This document shows positions 7,771 to 17,486 of a DNA stretch of 64,000 bases, piece by piece; position 1 is the stretch's first letter, and each line of letters opens with the position of its first letter. Below the pieces are notes generated by a model, which did no database searches, was not told the DNA's origin, and saw nothing but the letters and a program-made list of their open reading frames with translations. The stretch is from the NCBI RefSeq assembly GCF_001457475.1, contig NZ_LN831029.1:6076001-6140000 (forward strand). Reading direction: 5' to 3'. The translations under genes and the position numbers were made by a program. Source of the stretch: Achromobacter xylosoxidans. GTDB taxonomy: Bacteria; Pseudomonadota; Gammaproteobacteria; Burkholderiales; Burkholderiaceae_B.

Positions 7771-8915
7771 AGATCACCAAGCTCACTACCTACATCGTGC
7801 CGCCGCGGTGGTGCTTCCTGAAGATCGAGACCGACGCCGGCATCGTCGGCTGGGGTGAACCGGTAGTAGAAGGCCGCGCCCACTCGGTGGCCGCCGCCGT
7901 CGAGGAACTGTCGGACTACCTGATCGGCAAGGACCCGCGCAACATCGAGGACCACTGGACCGTGCTGTACCGCGGCGGCTTCTACCGCGGCGGCGCCATC
8001 CACATGAGCGCGCTGGCCGGCATCGACCAGGCGCTGTGGGACATCAAGGGCAAGGACCTGGGCGTGCCGGTGTCGCAACTGCTGGGCGGCAACGTGCGCG
8101 ACCGCATCCGCGTGTACTCGTGGATCGGCGGCGATCGTCCGGCCGACACCGCCGCGGCCGCCAAGGGCGCGGTCGAGCGCGGTTTCACCGCCGTCAAGAT
8201 GAACGGCACCGAGGAACTGCAGTACATCGATTCGTTCGACAAGGTCGAGAAGTGCCTGGAGAACGTGGCCGCCGTGCGCGACGCGGTCGGCCCCAACGTC
8301 GGCATCGGCGTGGACTTCCACGGCCGCGTGCACAAGCCGATGGCCAAGGTGCTGATGAAGGAACTGGACCCGTTCAAGCTGATGTTCATCGAAGAGCCGG
8401 TGCTGAGCGAACACTACGAGGCGCTGAAGGAACTGGCGCCGCTGACGTCCACGCCGATCGCGCTGGGCGAGCGCCTGTTCTCGCGCTGGGACTTCAAGCG
8501 CGTGCTGGCCGACGGCTACGTCGACATCATCCAGCCGGACCCGTCGCATGCCGGCGGCATCACCGAAACGCGCAAGATCGCCGCCATGGCCGAGGCCTAC
8601 GACGTGGCGCTGGCGCTGCACTGCCCGCTGGGCCCGATCGCGCTGGCCACCTGCCTGCAGATCGACGCCGGTTGCTACAACGCCTTCATCCAGGAACAGA
8701 GCCTGGGCATCCACTACAACGCCGCCAACGACCTGCTGGACTACGTCAGCAACCGCGAGGTGTTCGCCTACGAGAACGGCATGGTCGCGATTCCGCAGGG
8801 CCCCGGCCTGGGCATCGAGGTCAACGAGGAATACGTGAAAGAGCGCGCGGCGGTCGGCCACCGCTGGCGCAACCCGATCTGGCGCCACGCCGACGGCAGC
8901 TTCGCCGAGTGGTAA
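7767..8915 (+). CDS. dgoD: D-galactonate dehydratase
   Basis: 382 residues, the same length as E. coli DgoD. An enolase-superfamily enzyme that dehydrates D-galactonate to 2-keto-3-deoxygalactonate. Metal ligands Asp183 (VDFHGR), Glu209 (IEEPV) and Glu235 (ALGERL), and the catalytic pair His185 and His285 (ALHCPLGP), fall at the same residue numbers as in the characterised enzyme. The start is the ATG overlapping the dgoA stop. Third gene of the operon. Confidence 0.97.
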   Translation: MKITKLTTYIVPPRWCFLKIETDAGIVGWGEPVVEGRAHSVAAAVEELSDYLIGKDPRNIEDHWTVLYRGGFYRGGAIHMSALAGIDQALWDIKGKDLGVPVSQLLGGNVRDRIRVYSWIGGDRPADTAAAAKGAVERGFTAVKMNGTEELQYIDSFDKVEKCLENVAAVRDAVGPNVGIGVDFHGRVHKPMAKVLMKELDPFKLMFIEEPVLSEHYEALKELAPLTSTPIALGERLFSRWDFKRVLADGYVDIIQPDPSHAGGITETRKIAAMAEAYDVALALHCPLGPIALATCLQIDAGCYNAFIQEQSLGIHYNAANDLLDYVSNREVFAYENGMVAIPQGPGLGIEVNEEYVKERAAVGHRWRNPIWRHADGSFAEW

Positions 8916-8947
8916 GCCGGTAGAAAAAAGCGAAAGAGGAGACCCCC

Positions 8948-10258
8948 TTGACCACCGCCACCCACCCGGGCCTGCAAAGCGCCCAGCGGCCGACGCGCAG
9001 CCGCTATCTCATCATGGTGATGCTGTTCATCACCGTCGTCATCAACTACCTGGACCGCAGCAACCTGTCCATCGCCGCGCCCGCGCTCAAGGACGAGTTC
9101 GGCCTGGACACGGTGCACGAAGGGCTGATCCTGTCGGCGTTCGGCTGGACCTACGCCGCCATGCAGATCCCCGGCGGCTGGCTGGTGGACCGCGTGTCGC
9201 CGCGCGTGCTGTACGCGGCCGCGCTGATCCTGTGGTCGGCGGCGACGTTCTTCATGGGCTTTGCCGGCAGCTTCGTGATCCTGTTCGTGCTGCGCCTGGC
9301 GGTGGGCGCGCTGGAAGCGCCCGCCTATCCGATCAACAACCGCGTCGTCACGACCTGGTTCCCGGAAAAGGAACGCGCCACCGCCATCGGCTTCTACACC
9401 TCGGGCCAGTTCGTCGGCCTGGCGTTCCTGACGCCGGTGCTGGCCTGGCTGCAACATCATTACGGCTGGCACATGGTGTTCGTCAGCACCGGCCTGCTGG
9501 GCATCGTCTGGGGCGTGCTGTGGTACCTGATCTACCGTGAACCGCGCCAGTTCAAGGGCGCCAACGCGGCCGAGATCGAGCTGATCCAGAAAGGCGGCGG
9601 CGTCGTGGACCTGGACAAGCGTGTGACCGAGAAGAAGGCGCCGTTCAACTGGAACGACCTGGGCCTGGTGATGAGCCAGCGCAAGCTGTGGGGCGTGTAC
9701 CTGGGCCAGTTCTGCCTGACCTCGACGCTGTGGTTCTTCCTGACGTGGTTCCCCACCTATCTGGTGAAGTACCGCGGCATGGACTTCATCAAGTCGGGCT
9801 TCCTGGCGTCGGTGCCGTTCCTGGCGGCGTTCATCGGCGTGCTGTGCTCGGGCGTGCTGTCGGACTTCCTGATCCGCCGCGGCGCCACCGTGGGCCTGGC
9901 ACGCAAGCTGCCCATCATCCTGGGCCTGCTGATCTCGACGTCGATGATCGGCGCCAATTTCACCGACTCGACGCCATGGGTGATCTTCTTCCTGGCGGTG
10001 GCTTTCTTCGGCAACGGCCTGGCGTCGATCACGTGGTCGCTGGTGTCGGCGCTGGCGCCGGTGCGGCTGCTGGGGCTGACCGGCGGGGTGTTCAACTTCG
10101 TCGGCAACCTGTCGTCGATCTGCACGCCGATCGTGATCGGCTTCCTGGTGTCGAAGGACAGTTTCGCGCCGGCCATCGTGTACGTGTCGTCGCTGGCGCT
10201 GCTGGGCGCGCTGTCGTACATCCTGCTGGTAGGCAAGGTGGAGCGGATCGAGGCCTGA
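8948..10258 (+). CDS. dgoT: MFS galactonate:proton symporter (anion:cation symporter family)
   Basis: 436 residues with a TTG start, supported by AGAGGAG 7 bp upstream; no ATG lies nearer. A 12-helix major facilitator of the ACS family: the N-terminal INYLDRSNLSIAAPALKDEFGL, the GGWLVDRVSPR loop and WFPEKERATAIG are its signatures. It lies 32 bp after dgoD and closes the operon, before a strong terminator. Function in galactonate uptake is inferred from the operon and family. Confidence 0.9.
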   Translation: MTTATHPGLQSAQRPTRSRYLIMVMLFITVVINYLDRSNLSIAAPALKDEFGLDTVHEGLILSAFGWTYAAMQIPGGWLVDRVSPRVLYAAALILWSAATFFMGFAGSFVILFVLRLAVGALEAPAYPINNRVVTTWFPEKERATAIGFYTSGQFVGLAFLTPVLAWLQHHYGWHMVFVSTGLLGIVWGVLWYLIYREPRQFKGANAAEIELIQKGGGVVDLDKRVTEKKAPFNWNDLGLVMSQRKLWGVYLGQFCLTSTLWFFLTWFPTYLVKYRGMDFIKSGFLASVPFLAAFIGVLCSGVLSDFLIRRGATVGLARKLPIILGLLISTSMIGANFTDSTPWVIFFLAVAFFGNGLASITWSLVSALAPVRLLGLTGGVFNFVGNLSSICTPIVIGFLVSKDSFAPAIVYVSSLALLGALSYILLVGKVERIEA

Positions 10259-10284
10259 TCCGCACGCACCGCCGTAGCCAATGC

Positions 10285-10318
10285 GAAGGGCGCCCACGTG
10301 GGCGCCCTTCTGCTTTGG
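10285..10318 (+). terminator. Rho-independent terminator of the dgo operon
   Basis: An 11-bp perfect stem (10285-10295 with 10300-10310, loop ACGT), GAAGGGCGCCC and its complement, is followed by TGCTTTGGG. It lies 27 bp after the transporter stop. The T-run is short, but the stem is very strong. Confidence 0.75.
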
Positions 10319-10354
10319 GTTGTCGTTTTTTCCGGAGTTCCGCGCGAGGATGGC

Positions 10355-10378
10355 GATATAATCACGTTATGTTATATC
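10355..10378 (+). promoter_or_regulatory. Inverted-repeat operator upstream of the ABC/TonB operon
   Basis: A perfect repeat GATATAA-N10-TTATATC lies in a sharply AT-rich island (10355-10395), with a second imperfect palindrome GTTA-N9-TAAC at 10371-10387. The half-site ATGTTATA matches half of the Zur consensus of enterobacteria, but the full palindrome does not. It lies about 115 bp before the ATPase start and is the only operator-like site for the operon. A metal-responsive repressor is plausible, not shown. Confidence 0.4.
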
Positions 10379-10491
10379 ATATCTAACGATAGTCATTCCC
10401 ACTGGAGTCCGGAAGGCCTGCCCAGGCGTCATCCGCGCTCCACCCCCCTCCCCTTGATTTCCCGGCATCTTCGGACGAAGAAGGACTTGCA

Positions 10492-11202
10492 GTGCTCGAA
10501 GCCATCGGCCTGACCAAACGCTACGGCGACCAGATCGCGCTCCACCCGCTGGATTTGCGCATCGAGCCGGGCGAGATCTATTGCCTGCTGGGCGCCAATG
10601 GCGCCGGCAAGACCACCACCATCAACCTGTTCCTGAACTTCATCGCCCCCGACGGCGGCCAGGCGCTGATCCATGGGCTGGACGTGACGCGTGAACCGCT
10701 CGCCAGCAAGCGCCACGTGGCCTACATCCCCGAACAGGTGAACCTGTACGGCACCCTGAGCGGGCTGGAAAACCTGCGCTACTTCGCCGCGCTGGCGCTG
10801 GGCGAGGCGCCGCCGCGCGCCCGGCTGCTGGAACTGCTGGCGGAAGTCGGGCTGGACCCGGCCGCGGCCGACAAGCGCGTGGCCGCCTATTCCAAGGGCA
10901 TGCGGCAAAAGGTGTGGATTGCCGTGGCCCTGGCCAAGGACGCGCGCGCGCTGCTGCTGGACGAGCCCACCTCGGGGCTGGACCCGTCGGCCGCCGCCGA
11001 GTTCACCCGCCTGCTGCAACGCGCCGCCGAACGCGGCGTGGCCATCCTGGCCACCACCCACGACCTGTTCCATGCGCGTCAGACCGCCACCCGCGTCGGC
11101 ATCATGAAACGCGGCCGGCTGGTCGAAAACCTCGACGCCCGGCAGATCGGCGACGTCGATCTGCAGGCCTTGTACCTGGCGCACATGAGGACCGAGGCAT
11201 GA
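10492..11202 (+). CDS. ABC transporter ATP-binding protein
   Basis: 236 residues with a GTG start and GAAGGAC upstream. Walker A GANGAGKTTT (near 36-45), Q-loop YIPEQVN, signature YSKGMRQKV, Walker B ALLLDEPTSGLD and H-loop TTHD are all present. The short form and fit with ABC-2 permeases resemble CcmA/NosF-like ATPases. Stop overlaps the next start (ATGA). It powers the two permeases that follow. Confidence 0.93.
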   Translation: MLEAIGLTKRYGDQIALHPLDLRIEPGEIYCLLGANGAGKTTTINLFLNFIAPDGGQALIHGLDVTREPLASKRHVAYIPEQVNLYGTLSGLENLRYFAALALGEAPPRARLLELLAEVGLDPAAADKRVAAYSKGMRQKVWIAVALAKDARALLLDEPTSGLDPSAAAEFTRLLQRAAERGVAILATTHDLFHARQTATRVGIMKRGRLVENLDARQIGDVDLQALYLAHMRTEA

Positions 11203-12587
11203 TCCTCCTGATCGCCCTCAAGGACCTGCGCGAACGCCTGCGCGACGGCCGGCTCTACTGGGCCGGCGGCATCGTCGCGGTGCTGCTGATGACGGCGCTG
11301 GCCGTGGGCTACCTGCATCAGCAGGAGGCCCGCGCCGAACAGGCCGCGGCCCAGAACACCGATTACAGCGACTGGCTCAAGCAGGGCGCGCGCCATCCGC
11401 ACGATGCCGCCCACCAGGGCATGCACGTCTTCAAGCCCGACACCACGCTGGCGCTGCTCGATCCCGGCATCAATCCGTATATCGGCAGCACCGTGTGGCT
11501 GCAGGCGCACCGCCAGAGCGAGGTGAAATTCCGCCCGGCGCAGGACGCCACCGGCCTGCAGCGCTTCGGCGACCTGTCGGCCGCCTGGATCCTGCAGGCG
11601 CTGGGGCCGCTGCTGGTGATCGTGCTGGGCTTCAACGCCTTCTCGGGCGAACGCGAACAGGGCATCCTGCGCCAGACGCTGAGCCTGGGCGTGGCGCCTT
11701 GGCGCCTGCTGTGGGGCAAGGCCACCGCGCTGGCGCTGAGCCTTGGCCTGCTGCTGGCGCCGGCCGCGCTGGCCGCCATCGTGGCGGTGTGGCTGGCGGG
11801 CGGCCGGGCCGATGCGCTGTGGCGCTTCGGCGTGCTGGCCGGCGGCTACGCGGTGTACCTGGCCGCGTTCATCTTCGTCACGCTGGGGGTGTCGGCCGCC
11901 GCCCGCTCCTCGCGCGTGGCCATCACGGTGCTGCTGGCGTTGTGGATCGCCAATACGGTGATCGCCCCGCGCGTCATGGCCGAGCTGTCGCGCGGACTCT
12001 ATCCCAGCCCCACCCGCCTCGAATTCAACCAGGCCTTGCAGGATGACCTGAAAGCCACGTCGGACCGCGTCTGGATGCAGGCCTTCGGCACGACCGAGCG
12101 CTGGAGCCGCGACGTGCCGCTGAACCAATGGGGTCTGGCGCTCAAGCTCGACGACCAGTCCAGCTACTCGGTCTACGACCGCCATTTCGGCCACCTGTGG
12201 GACACCTGGGAACGGCAGCAGGCCGTACAGGAGTCGGCCGGCTGGCTGATGCCGCTGCTGGCGGTGCGCGCCCTGTCCGCCGCCATGGCCGGTACCGATT
12301 TTGCGCACCACCGCGATTTCACCACCGCCGCCGAACAACAGCGCCGCGTGATCCAGGACATCGTCAGCGCCGACCTGGTGGCGCACGCCGACACGCTGGA
12401 ACACCAGCATTTCTCGTACCAGGCCAATCCGTCGCTGTGGGCGCGCGTGCCGCCCTTCCGCTACCAGCCGCCCGCGGCCGGCTGGGCATTGCACCAGGCG
12501 CGCCTGAGCCTGTTGATGCTGGCCGCCGCGCTGCTGCTGAGCGTGGCCTTCGCCTGGCGCGCCGTGGCCCGCCAGACCGCCCTGTAG
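11199..12587 (+). CDS. ABC-2 type permease, DUF3526-like (first of two)
   Basis: 462 residues. One N-terminal membrane helix (GIVAVLLMTALAVGYL) is followed by a large extracytoplasmic loop (about 40-140), then five helices (LLVIVLGFNAFSGEREQGILRQTL, LGLLLAPAALAAIVAVW, FGVLAGGYAVYLAAFIFVTLG, AITVLLALWIANTVIAP) and a second periplasmic loop before the last helix. This is the layout of ABC-2 subunits with DUF3526. FSGEREQGILRQTLSLG is the usual coupling motif. It probably heterodimerises with the next gene product. Confidence 0.85.
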   Translation: MILLIALKDLRERLRDGRLYWAGGIVAVLLMTALAVGYLHQQEARAEQAAAQNTDYSDWLKQGARHPHDAAHQGMHVFKPDTTLALLDPGINPYIGSTVWLQAHRQSEVKFRPAQDATGLQRFGDLSAAWILQALGPLLVIVLGFNAFSGEREQGILRQTLSLGVAPWRLLWGKATALALSLGLLLAPAALAAIVAVWLAGGRADALWRFGVLAGGYAVYLAAFIFVTLGVSAAARSSRVAITVLLALWIANTVIAPRVMAELSRGLYPSPTRLEFNQALQDDLKATSDRVWMQAFGTTERWSRDVPLNQWGLALKLDDQSSYSVYDRHFGHLWDTWERQQAVQESAGWLMPLLAVRALSAAMAGTDFAHHRDFTTAAEQQRRVIQDIVSADLVAHADTLEHQHFSYQANPSLWARVPPFRYQPPAAGWALHQARLSLLMLAAALLLSVAFAWRAVARQTAL

Positions 12588-12597
12588 GAGACTTCCG

Positions 12598-14058
12598 GTG
12601 CACGATACGCAATTTCGCCGCTTCGGGATGGTCCTGCGGCACGAACTCCGCCTGCTGACGCGCGAGCGCGCGCTGTGGCTGTGCGGCCTGTTGTTCCTGC
12701 TGCTGGTGGCCTACGCGGTCTTCAACGGCCTGCTGCAGACGTCGCAGCGAGACGAGGCCCAGGCCGCGCTGGCGCGCGCCGATGCGCACAACCGCGCCAG
12801 CCAGCTGGCGCAGCTGCAGCGCATCATGGACGGCAGCGAGACCCCCACGCCGTTCGGCAACCCCGCCAGCCCCGCCAACATGGGCGGCGGCCTGGGCGCG
12901 CACTACGCCATCATGCCGAGCGTGCCGCTGGCGCCGGTGGCGCTGGGCCAGACCGACCTGTTCCCGTCGCAATTCAAGGTGACCTACGACAGCAAGGTCA
13001 ACTTCATCCACAACAACGACATCGAGAACCCCTGGCACCTGCTCAGCGGGCATTTCGACCTGGCGTTCGTGGTGGTCTACCTGCTGCCGCTGCTGATCTT
13101 CGCGCTCGGGCACAACCTGCTGTCCGGCGAAAAGGAAGACGGCACGCTGCGCTTGCTGCTGTCGCAGCCGCTGTCGCTGCTGACCCTGATCAGCGGCAAG
13201 GTGGTCCTGCGCGCAGCGGTTCTGTTGGGCGCCGCGGTGCTGCTGCCGGTGGCCGCCCTGCTGATCGCCCGCCCCCAGGCGTTGCAGGCCGCCAGCGCCA
13301 CGCTGTGGTGGGCGCTGCTGGTCGGCGCCTACGCGCTGTTCTGGTTCGCGGCGGTGGTCGCGGTCAACGCCTTTGGTAAGTCTTCCGCCGCCAACGCCAT
13401 GATCCTGATGGTCAGCTGGGTGCTGCTGGTCCTGGTGGTGCCGGTGCTGCTCAACCTGGTGGCCGCCTACGCCAGCCCGGCGCCGTCGCGCGCCGAACTG
13501 GCCACCCGCACCCGCGTGGCCACGGCGCTGGCCATGCGCGACCACGCCGCTCTGCTGTCGACCGACTACGAGCACATGGACAAGCCCGACGCCCTGATTC
13601 CACGCGATGGCCGCCTGGAAATCACCGGCCGTCCGCTGGGCCACGCCCGCGTCGAGCGCCAGGTGGATGCGGCAATGCAACCGGAGCTGGATCGCTTCGA
13701 CGCGCAGATGGCGCGCCAGCAGGCGCTGGTGGCGCGCTACAGCGTGCTGTCGCCGGCGGCGGTCGCCTTTGAAGGCATCACCGCGCTGGCCGGCACCGGC
13801 CAACGCCGCCACGCGCATTTCATGCGGCAGATCGACGCCTACCACCGCGCCTGGAAGGACTTCTTCCTGCCCCGCATCGAAGCCAGCCGCGCCATCACGC
13901 CCGCGGACTTCGCCGCCATGCCGGTATTCCAGTGGCGGGAAGAGGATCCCGCCGCCGTCCGCGCCCGGGCCGCGCGCGCGCTGCTGCAACTGCTGGTGCC
14001 CGCGGCGCTGCTGCTGGCCCTGGCCGGCTGGCGCCTGCGCCGCTACCGCGTGGTCTAG
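12598..14058 (+). CDS. ABC-2 type permease, DUF3526-like (second of two)
   Basis: 486 residues with a GTG start preceded by TAGGAGA. The same topology as its neighbour: one N-terminal helix (LWLCGLLFLLLVAYAVFNGLL), a periplasmic loop with PFGNPASPANMGGG and PSQFKVTYDSKVNFIHNNDIEN, the coupling motif LLSGEKEDGTLRLLLSQPL, several central helices, a second long loop and a last helix. It is a paralogue of the preceding gene. What the pair moves is unknown. Confidence 0.85.
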   Translation: MHDTQFRRFGMVLRHELRLLTRERALWLCGLLFLLLVAYAVFNGLLQTSQRDEAQAALARADAHNRASQLAQLQRIMDGSETPTPFGNPASPANMGGGLGAHYAIMPSVPLAPVALGQTDLFPSQFKVTYDSKVNFIHNNDIENPWHLLSGHFDLAFVVVYLLPLLIFALGHNLLSGEKEDGTLRLLLSQPLSLLTLISGKVVLRAAVLLGAAVLLPVAALLIARPQALQAASATLWWALLVGAYALFWFAAVVAVNAFGKSSAANAMILMVSWVLLVLVVPVLLNLVAAYASPAPSRAELATRTRVATALAMRDHAALLSTDYEHMDKPDALIPRDGRLEITGRPLGHARVERQVDAAMQPELDRFDAQMARQQALVARYSVLSPAAVAFEGITALAGTGQRRHAHFMRQIDAYHRAWKDFFLPRIEASRAITPADFAAMPVFQWREEDPAAVRARAARALLQLLVPAALLLALAGWRLRRYRVV

Positions 14059-14099
14059 AGACAGGTTTTTCACCCCCCATCGAGTTTCGGGAAAGCGTC

Positions 14100-16283
14100 A
14101 TGAGAAGAGTCGTATCCACCGCCGCCCTCGCGGCATGCACCGCCGTGCCCAATGTCCAGGCCCAGGAGGCCCAGGCGCGCGAGGCCGAACTGCCCAGCAT
14201 CCGCGTGGAAGCCGCCAGCGACGCGGACAGCCTGCACCTGGACAGCCGCAGCAGCAGCGCCTCGCGGCTGGGCCTGACATTGCGCGAGACGCCGGCATCG
14301 GTCGAGATCGTGTCGCAACAGGCCATGCGCGAGCGCGGCGCCAGCACCCTCAGCGAAGCCCTGCGCGGCGCCACCGGTCTGGCCGGCGGCGGCCCGCCGT
14401 CCTCGCCCACCACGCTGTCCTCGCGCGGCTTCACCGACATCCTGTACCTGTACGATGGCCTGCGCATGTCGGGCGCGGGCTCGACCAACCGGGTCGAAGA
14501 CACCTGGAACTACGAACGCATCGAGGTGCTGAAAGGCCCGGCGTCGGTGCTGCAGGGCGACAGCGCCATCGGCGGCATCGTCAACTTCCAGACCAAGCGC
14601 CCCGATCGCGACAACCCTTCGCGCGAAGCGATGTTCTCTTACGGCAGCTACGGCAGCACCCGCACCGGCATCGGCCTGGGCGACAACTTCGGCGAGACCG
14701 GCGCCTACCGCATCGACTACAGCCACAACGACAGCCGCGTCGGCACCATCGACCGCAACAGCAACAAGCTCGACCACCTGACCACAGGCATCGCCTTCGA
14801 CGTCGCTCCCGCCACCCGGCTGGACCTGTCGTTCGACTATTCGCGCGACACCGGCCACGCCTACTGGGGCACGCCGCTGATCCCGCGCAGCCTGGCCAAG
14901 GATCCCACTGGCGTGGTCAGCACGCCCGATGGCCGCGTGCTGGACCGCGCCCTGGCGCGCAAGAACTACAACGTGCTGGACGACCGCAACGAGGCCGAAT
15001 CCTATTGGCTGCGGGCGCGCGTCACGCACCGCTTGACGCCGTCGTGGACGCTGCGCAATGAATTCGCGATGAACAAAGTCGACCGCCTGTGGAAGAACTC
15101 GGAATCGGCCACCTTCAGCGCCCCCGCGTCGATCGACCGCGACCAGACCATCATCACGCACCACCAACGCTATTTCATCGACCGCTTCGACGCCAGCCAT
15201 GACGGCACCATCGCCGGCCTGTCGAACAAGTTCGTGATCGGCGGCGAACTCAGCAAGACCACGCTGGACAGCGAGCGGCGCTTCTCCAACCGCTCCGCCG
15301 CCACCGCGGACGCGCTGCGCGTCTCGCTGTGGAATCCGGACGTGGGCTACTTCAACGATGACCCGGCGCTGATGAGCGGCCCCGGCAACCGCACCGATTT
15401 CACCACCGACGTGCGCGGCGCCGCGCTGTTCCTGGAAGACTCGCTCAAGCTGACCGAGCGCTGGACGGTGGTGGGCGGCTACCGCTACGACCGCATCCGC
15501 GTCGACCGCGGCGTCACCGACCTGAATGCCGGCACCCGCAGCGCCTTCGGCACGCGCTACAGCGCCAATTCCATGCGCCTGGGCACGGTATACGACGTAG
15601 CGCCGTCGTCGTCGGTCTACGCGCAGTACACCAATGCCACCATCCCGGTGGGCTCGCTGTTCCTGCTGTCGCAGTCCAATGCCTCGTTCCCGCTGGCCAA
15701 GGGCGAACAATGGGAAGCCGGCTTCAAGCAGAGCCTGGGCGACGTGGAATGGACCGCGGCGGTCTACCACATCAAGCTGGAGAACGTGCTGACGCGCGAC
15801 GCCAACGACCCGCGCGTGACGGTCAACAATGGCCGCCAATCCTCGCGCGGGGTGGAATTGTCGGCCGACTGGCGCATCACGCCACAGCTGACGCTGTCGG
15901 GCAACATCGCCGCGCTGAACGCGCGCTTCGATTCGCTGACCGAGGCCGACGGCACCTCCCGCGTGGGCAACACCCCGCCCAACGTGCCCGAGCGCGTCGC
16001 CAACCTGTACGCCACCTACCGCTTGAAGGACGTGCCGATGGACTTCTTCGTCGGCCTGAACCACACCGGCAAGATCTACACCGACAACGCCAACCAGGTC
16101 CGCATCAACAGCCACACCACGGTGGACGCGGCGGTCAGCTACCGCATCCGGCCGGCGCTGATCACTTTCCGCGTGCGCAACCTGACCGACAAGCTCTACG
16201 CCTACTACGGCGGCCGCGCCACCAGCCAGGTGCTGCTGGCGCCGGGGCGCACGTACGAACTGGGCGCGACGTTCGAGTTCTGA
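14100..16283 (+). CDS. TonB-dependent siderophore/metallophore receptor
   Basis: 727 residues from MRRVVSTAALAA, with a signal peptide ending near VQAQEAQA. No STN domain. The plug has GLTLRETPASVEIVSQQAMRERGA, TTLSSRGFTDILYLYDGLRM and ERIEVLKGPASVLQGDSAIGGIVNFQTKRP; the barrel ends in a C-terminal Phe (LGATFEF), needed for BamA recognition. It lies 41 bp after the second permease. Pairing with ABC-2 permeases suggests one metal-chelate system. The ligand is unknown. Confidence 0.92.
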   Translation: MRRVVSTAALAACTAVPNVQAQEAQAREAELPSIRVEAASDADSLHLDSRSSSASRLGLTLRETPASVEIVSQQAMRERGASTLSEALRGATGLAGGGPPSSPTTLSSRGFTDILYLYDGLRMSGAGSTNRVEDTWNYERIEVLKGPASVLQGDSAIGGIVNFQTKRPDRDNPSREAMFSYGSYGSTRTGIGLGDNFGETGAYRIDYSHNDSRVGTIDRNSNKLDHLTTGIAFDVAPATRLDLSFDYSRDTGHAYWGTPLIPRSLAKDPTGVVSTPDGRVLDRALARKNYNVLDDRNEAESYWLRARVTHRLTPSWTLRNEFAMNKVDRLWKNSESATFSAPASIDRDQTIITHHQRYFIDRFDASHDGTIAGLSNKFVIGGELSKTTLDSERRFSNRSAATADALRVSLWNPDVGYFNDDPALMSGPGNRTDFTTDVRGAALFLEDSLKLTERWTVVGGYRYDRIRVDRGVTDLNAGTRSAFGTRYSANSMRLGTVYDVAPSSSVYAQYTNATIPVGSLFLLSQSNASFPLAKGEQWEAGFKQSLGDVEWTAAVYHIKLENVLTRDANDPRVTVNNGRQSSRGVELSADWRITPQLTLSGNIAALNARFDSLTEADGTSRVGNTPPNVPERVANLYATYRLKDVPMDFFVGLNHTGKIYTDNANQVRINSHTTVDAAVSYRIRPALITFRVRNLTDKLYAYYGGRATSQVLLAPGRTYELGATFEF

Positions 16284-16286
16284 CGT

Positions 16287-17486
16287 TCAGCAGCCTTGCA
16301 CCGCCAGCTTGCGCTGGCGCTGGTTGGCGGCGCGTTGCCACAGCACCAGCCCCAGGCCGGCCGCGGCGATCACCGCGCCGGCCACCGGCACCGCGGCGTA
16401 GCCCAGCCCGGCCGAGATCACGCCGCCACCGGCCGCCGCGCCCACCGCGTTGCCCAGGTTGAAGGCGCCCACGTTGACCGACGACGCCAGGCCGGGCGCG
16501 TCGGTCGCGGCGCGCATCACCCGCATCTGCAGCGGCGGCACCACGGCGAACGTGCCGAAACCGAAGATCAAGAGGCCGATCGCGGCGCCCACCGGGGTCT
16601 GCGCCAGCCAGGGGAAGGCCAGCAGGTCGGCGATCACCAGCACCAGGAAGGCGATCAGGCTGCCATCGAGCGAACGGTCGGCGAAGCGACCGCCCGCGGT
16701 ATTGCCTATGGTGAAGCCCAGGCCGATCAGCACCAGCATCGCCGTCACGAAATTGGGTGATGCGCCGGTCAGTTCCGCCAGGGTCGGCGCCACGTAGGTG
16801 TACAGCGTGAACATCGCGCCCGCGCCCAGCACCGTGGTCAACAGCGCCACCAGCACCACCGGGGTCTTGAGCACCGCCAGTTCATGACGGATATCCGGAC
16901 GCCGGCCGGCCTCGCCGGCGGGCAGCGCGAACCACAGCGACAGCATCGCCACCAGGCCCAGGACCGACGTGGCGGCAAACGACATGCGCCAGCCGATCAC
17001 CTGGCCCAGCCAGGTCGCGGCCGGCACGCCGCCGACGTTGGCGATGGTCAGCCCCAGGAACATGGTCGCCACCGCGCTGGCCTGCTTGTGGCGCGGCACC
17101 ACGCTGGCGGCCACCAGCGAACCCAGGCCGAAGAAGGCGCCGTGGTTCAGGCTGGTCACCAGGCGCGCCAGCAGCAGCGTGGTGTAGTTGGGCGACAGCG
17201 CCGACAGCAGGTTGCCGAGCGTGAAGATCGCCATCAGCACGATCAGCGCCTTGCGGCGCGACCAGCGCGACAGCGCCAGGGTCATCAGCGGCGCGCCGAG
17301 CATCACGCCGATGGCGTAGGCGCTGATCAGCATGCCGGCGCTGGGGATGGACACCCCCACGCCGTCGGCGATCACGGGCAGCAGGCCCATGGGAGAGAAT
17401 TCGGTGACGCCGATGCCGAAGGCACCGACGGCCAATGCCAGCAATGGCAGGCCGGCTTTCACCGGCGGGGTTTCATGGGTAGACAT
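16287..17486 (-). CDS. MFS efflux transporter (AraJ/YdhP-like DHA1 family)
   Basis: 399 residues from the ATG at 17486, which has AAGGAAC upstream; the frame is open much further upstream but without a good start. Twelve predicted helices; GVTEFSPMGLLPVIADGVGVSI, SAYAIGVMLGAPLMTLALSRWSRRKALI and LNHGAFFGLGSLVA are typical of arabinose/purine-type DHA1 exporters. Substrate unknown. Convergent with the TonB receptor gene, only 3 bp between stops. Confidence 0.88.
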   Translation of the reverse strand: MSTHETPPVKAGLPLLALAVGAFGIGVTEFSPMGLLPVIADGVGVSIPSAGMLISAYAIGVMLGAPLMTLALSRWSRRKALIVLMAIFTLGNLLSALSPNYTTLLLARLVTSLNHGAFFGLGSLVAASVVPRHKQASAVATMFLGLTIANVGGVPAATWLGQVIGWRMSFAATSVLGLVAMLSLWFALPAGEAGRRPDIRHELAVLKTPVVLVALLTTVLGAGAMFTLYTYVAPTLAELTGASPNFVTAMLVLIGLGFTIGNTAGGRFADRSLDGSLIAFLVLVIADLLAFPWLAQTPVGAAIGLLIFGFGTFAVVPPLQMRVMRAATDAPGLASSVNVGAFNLGNAVGAAAGGGVISAGLGYAAVPVAGAVIAAAGLGLVLWQRAANQRQRKLAVQGC

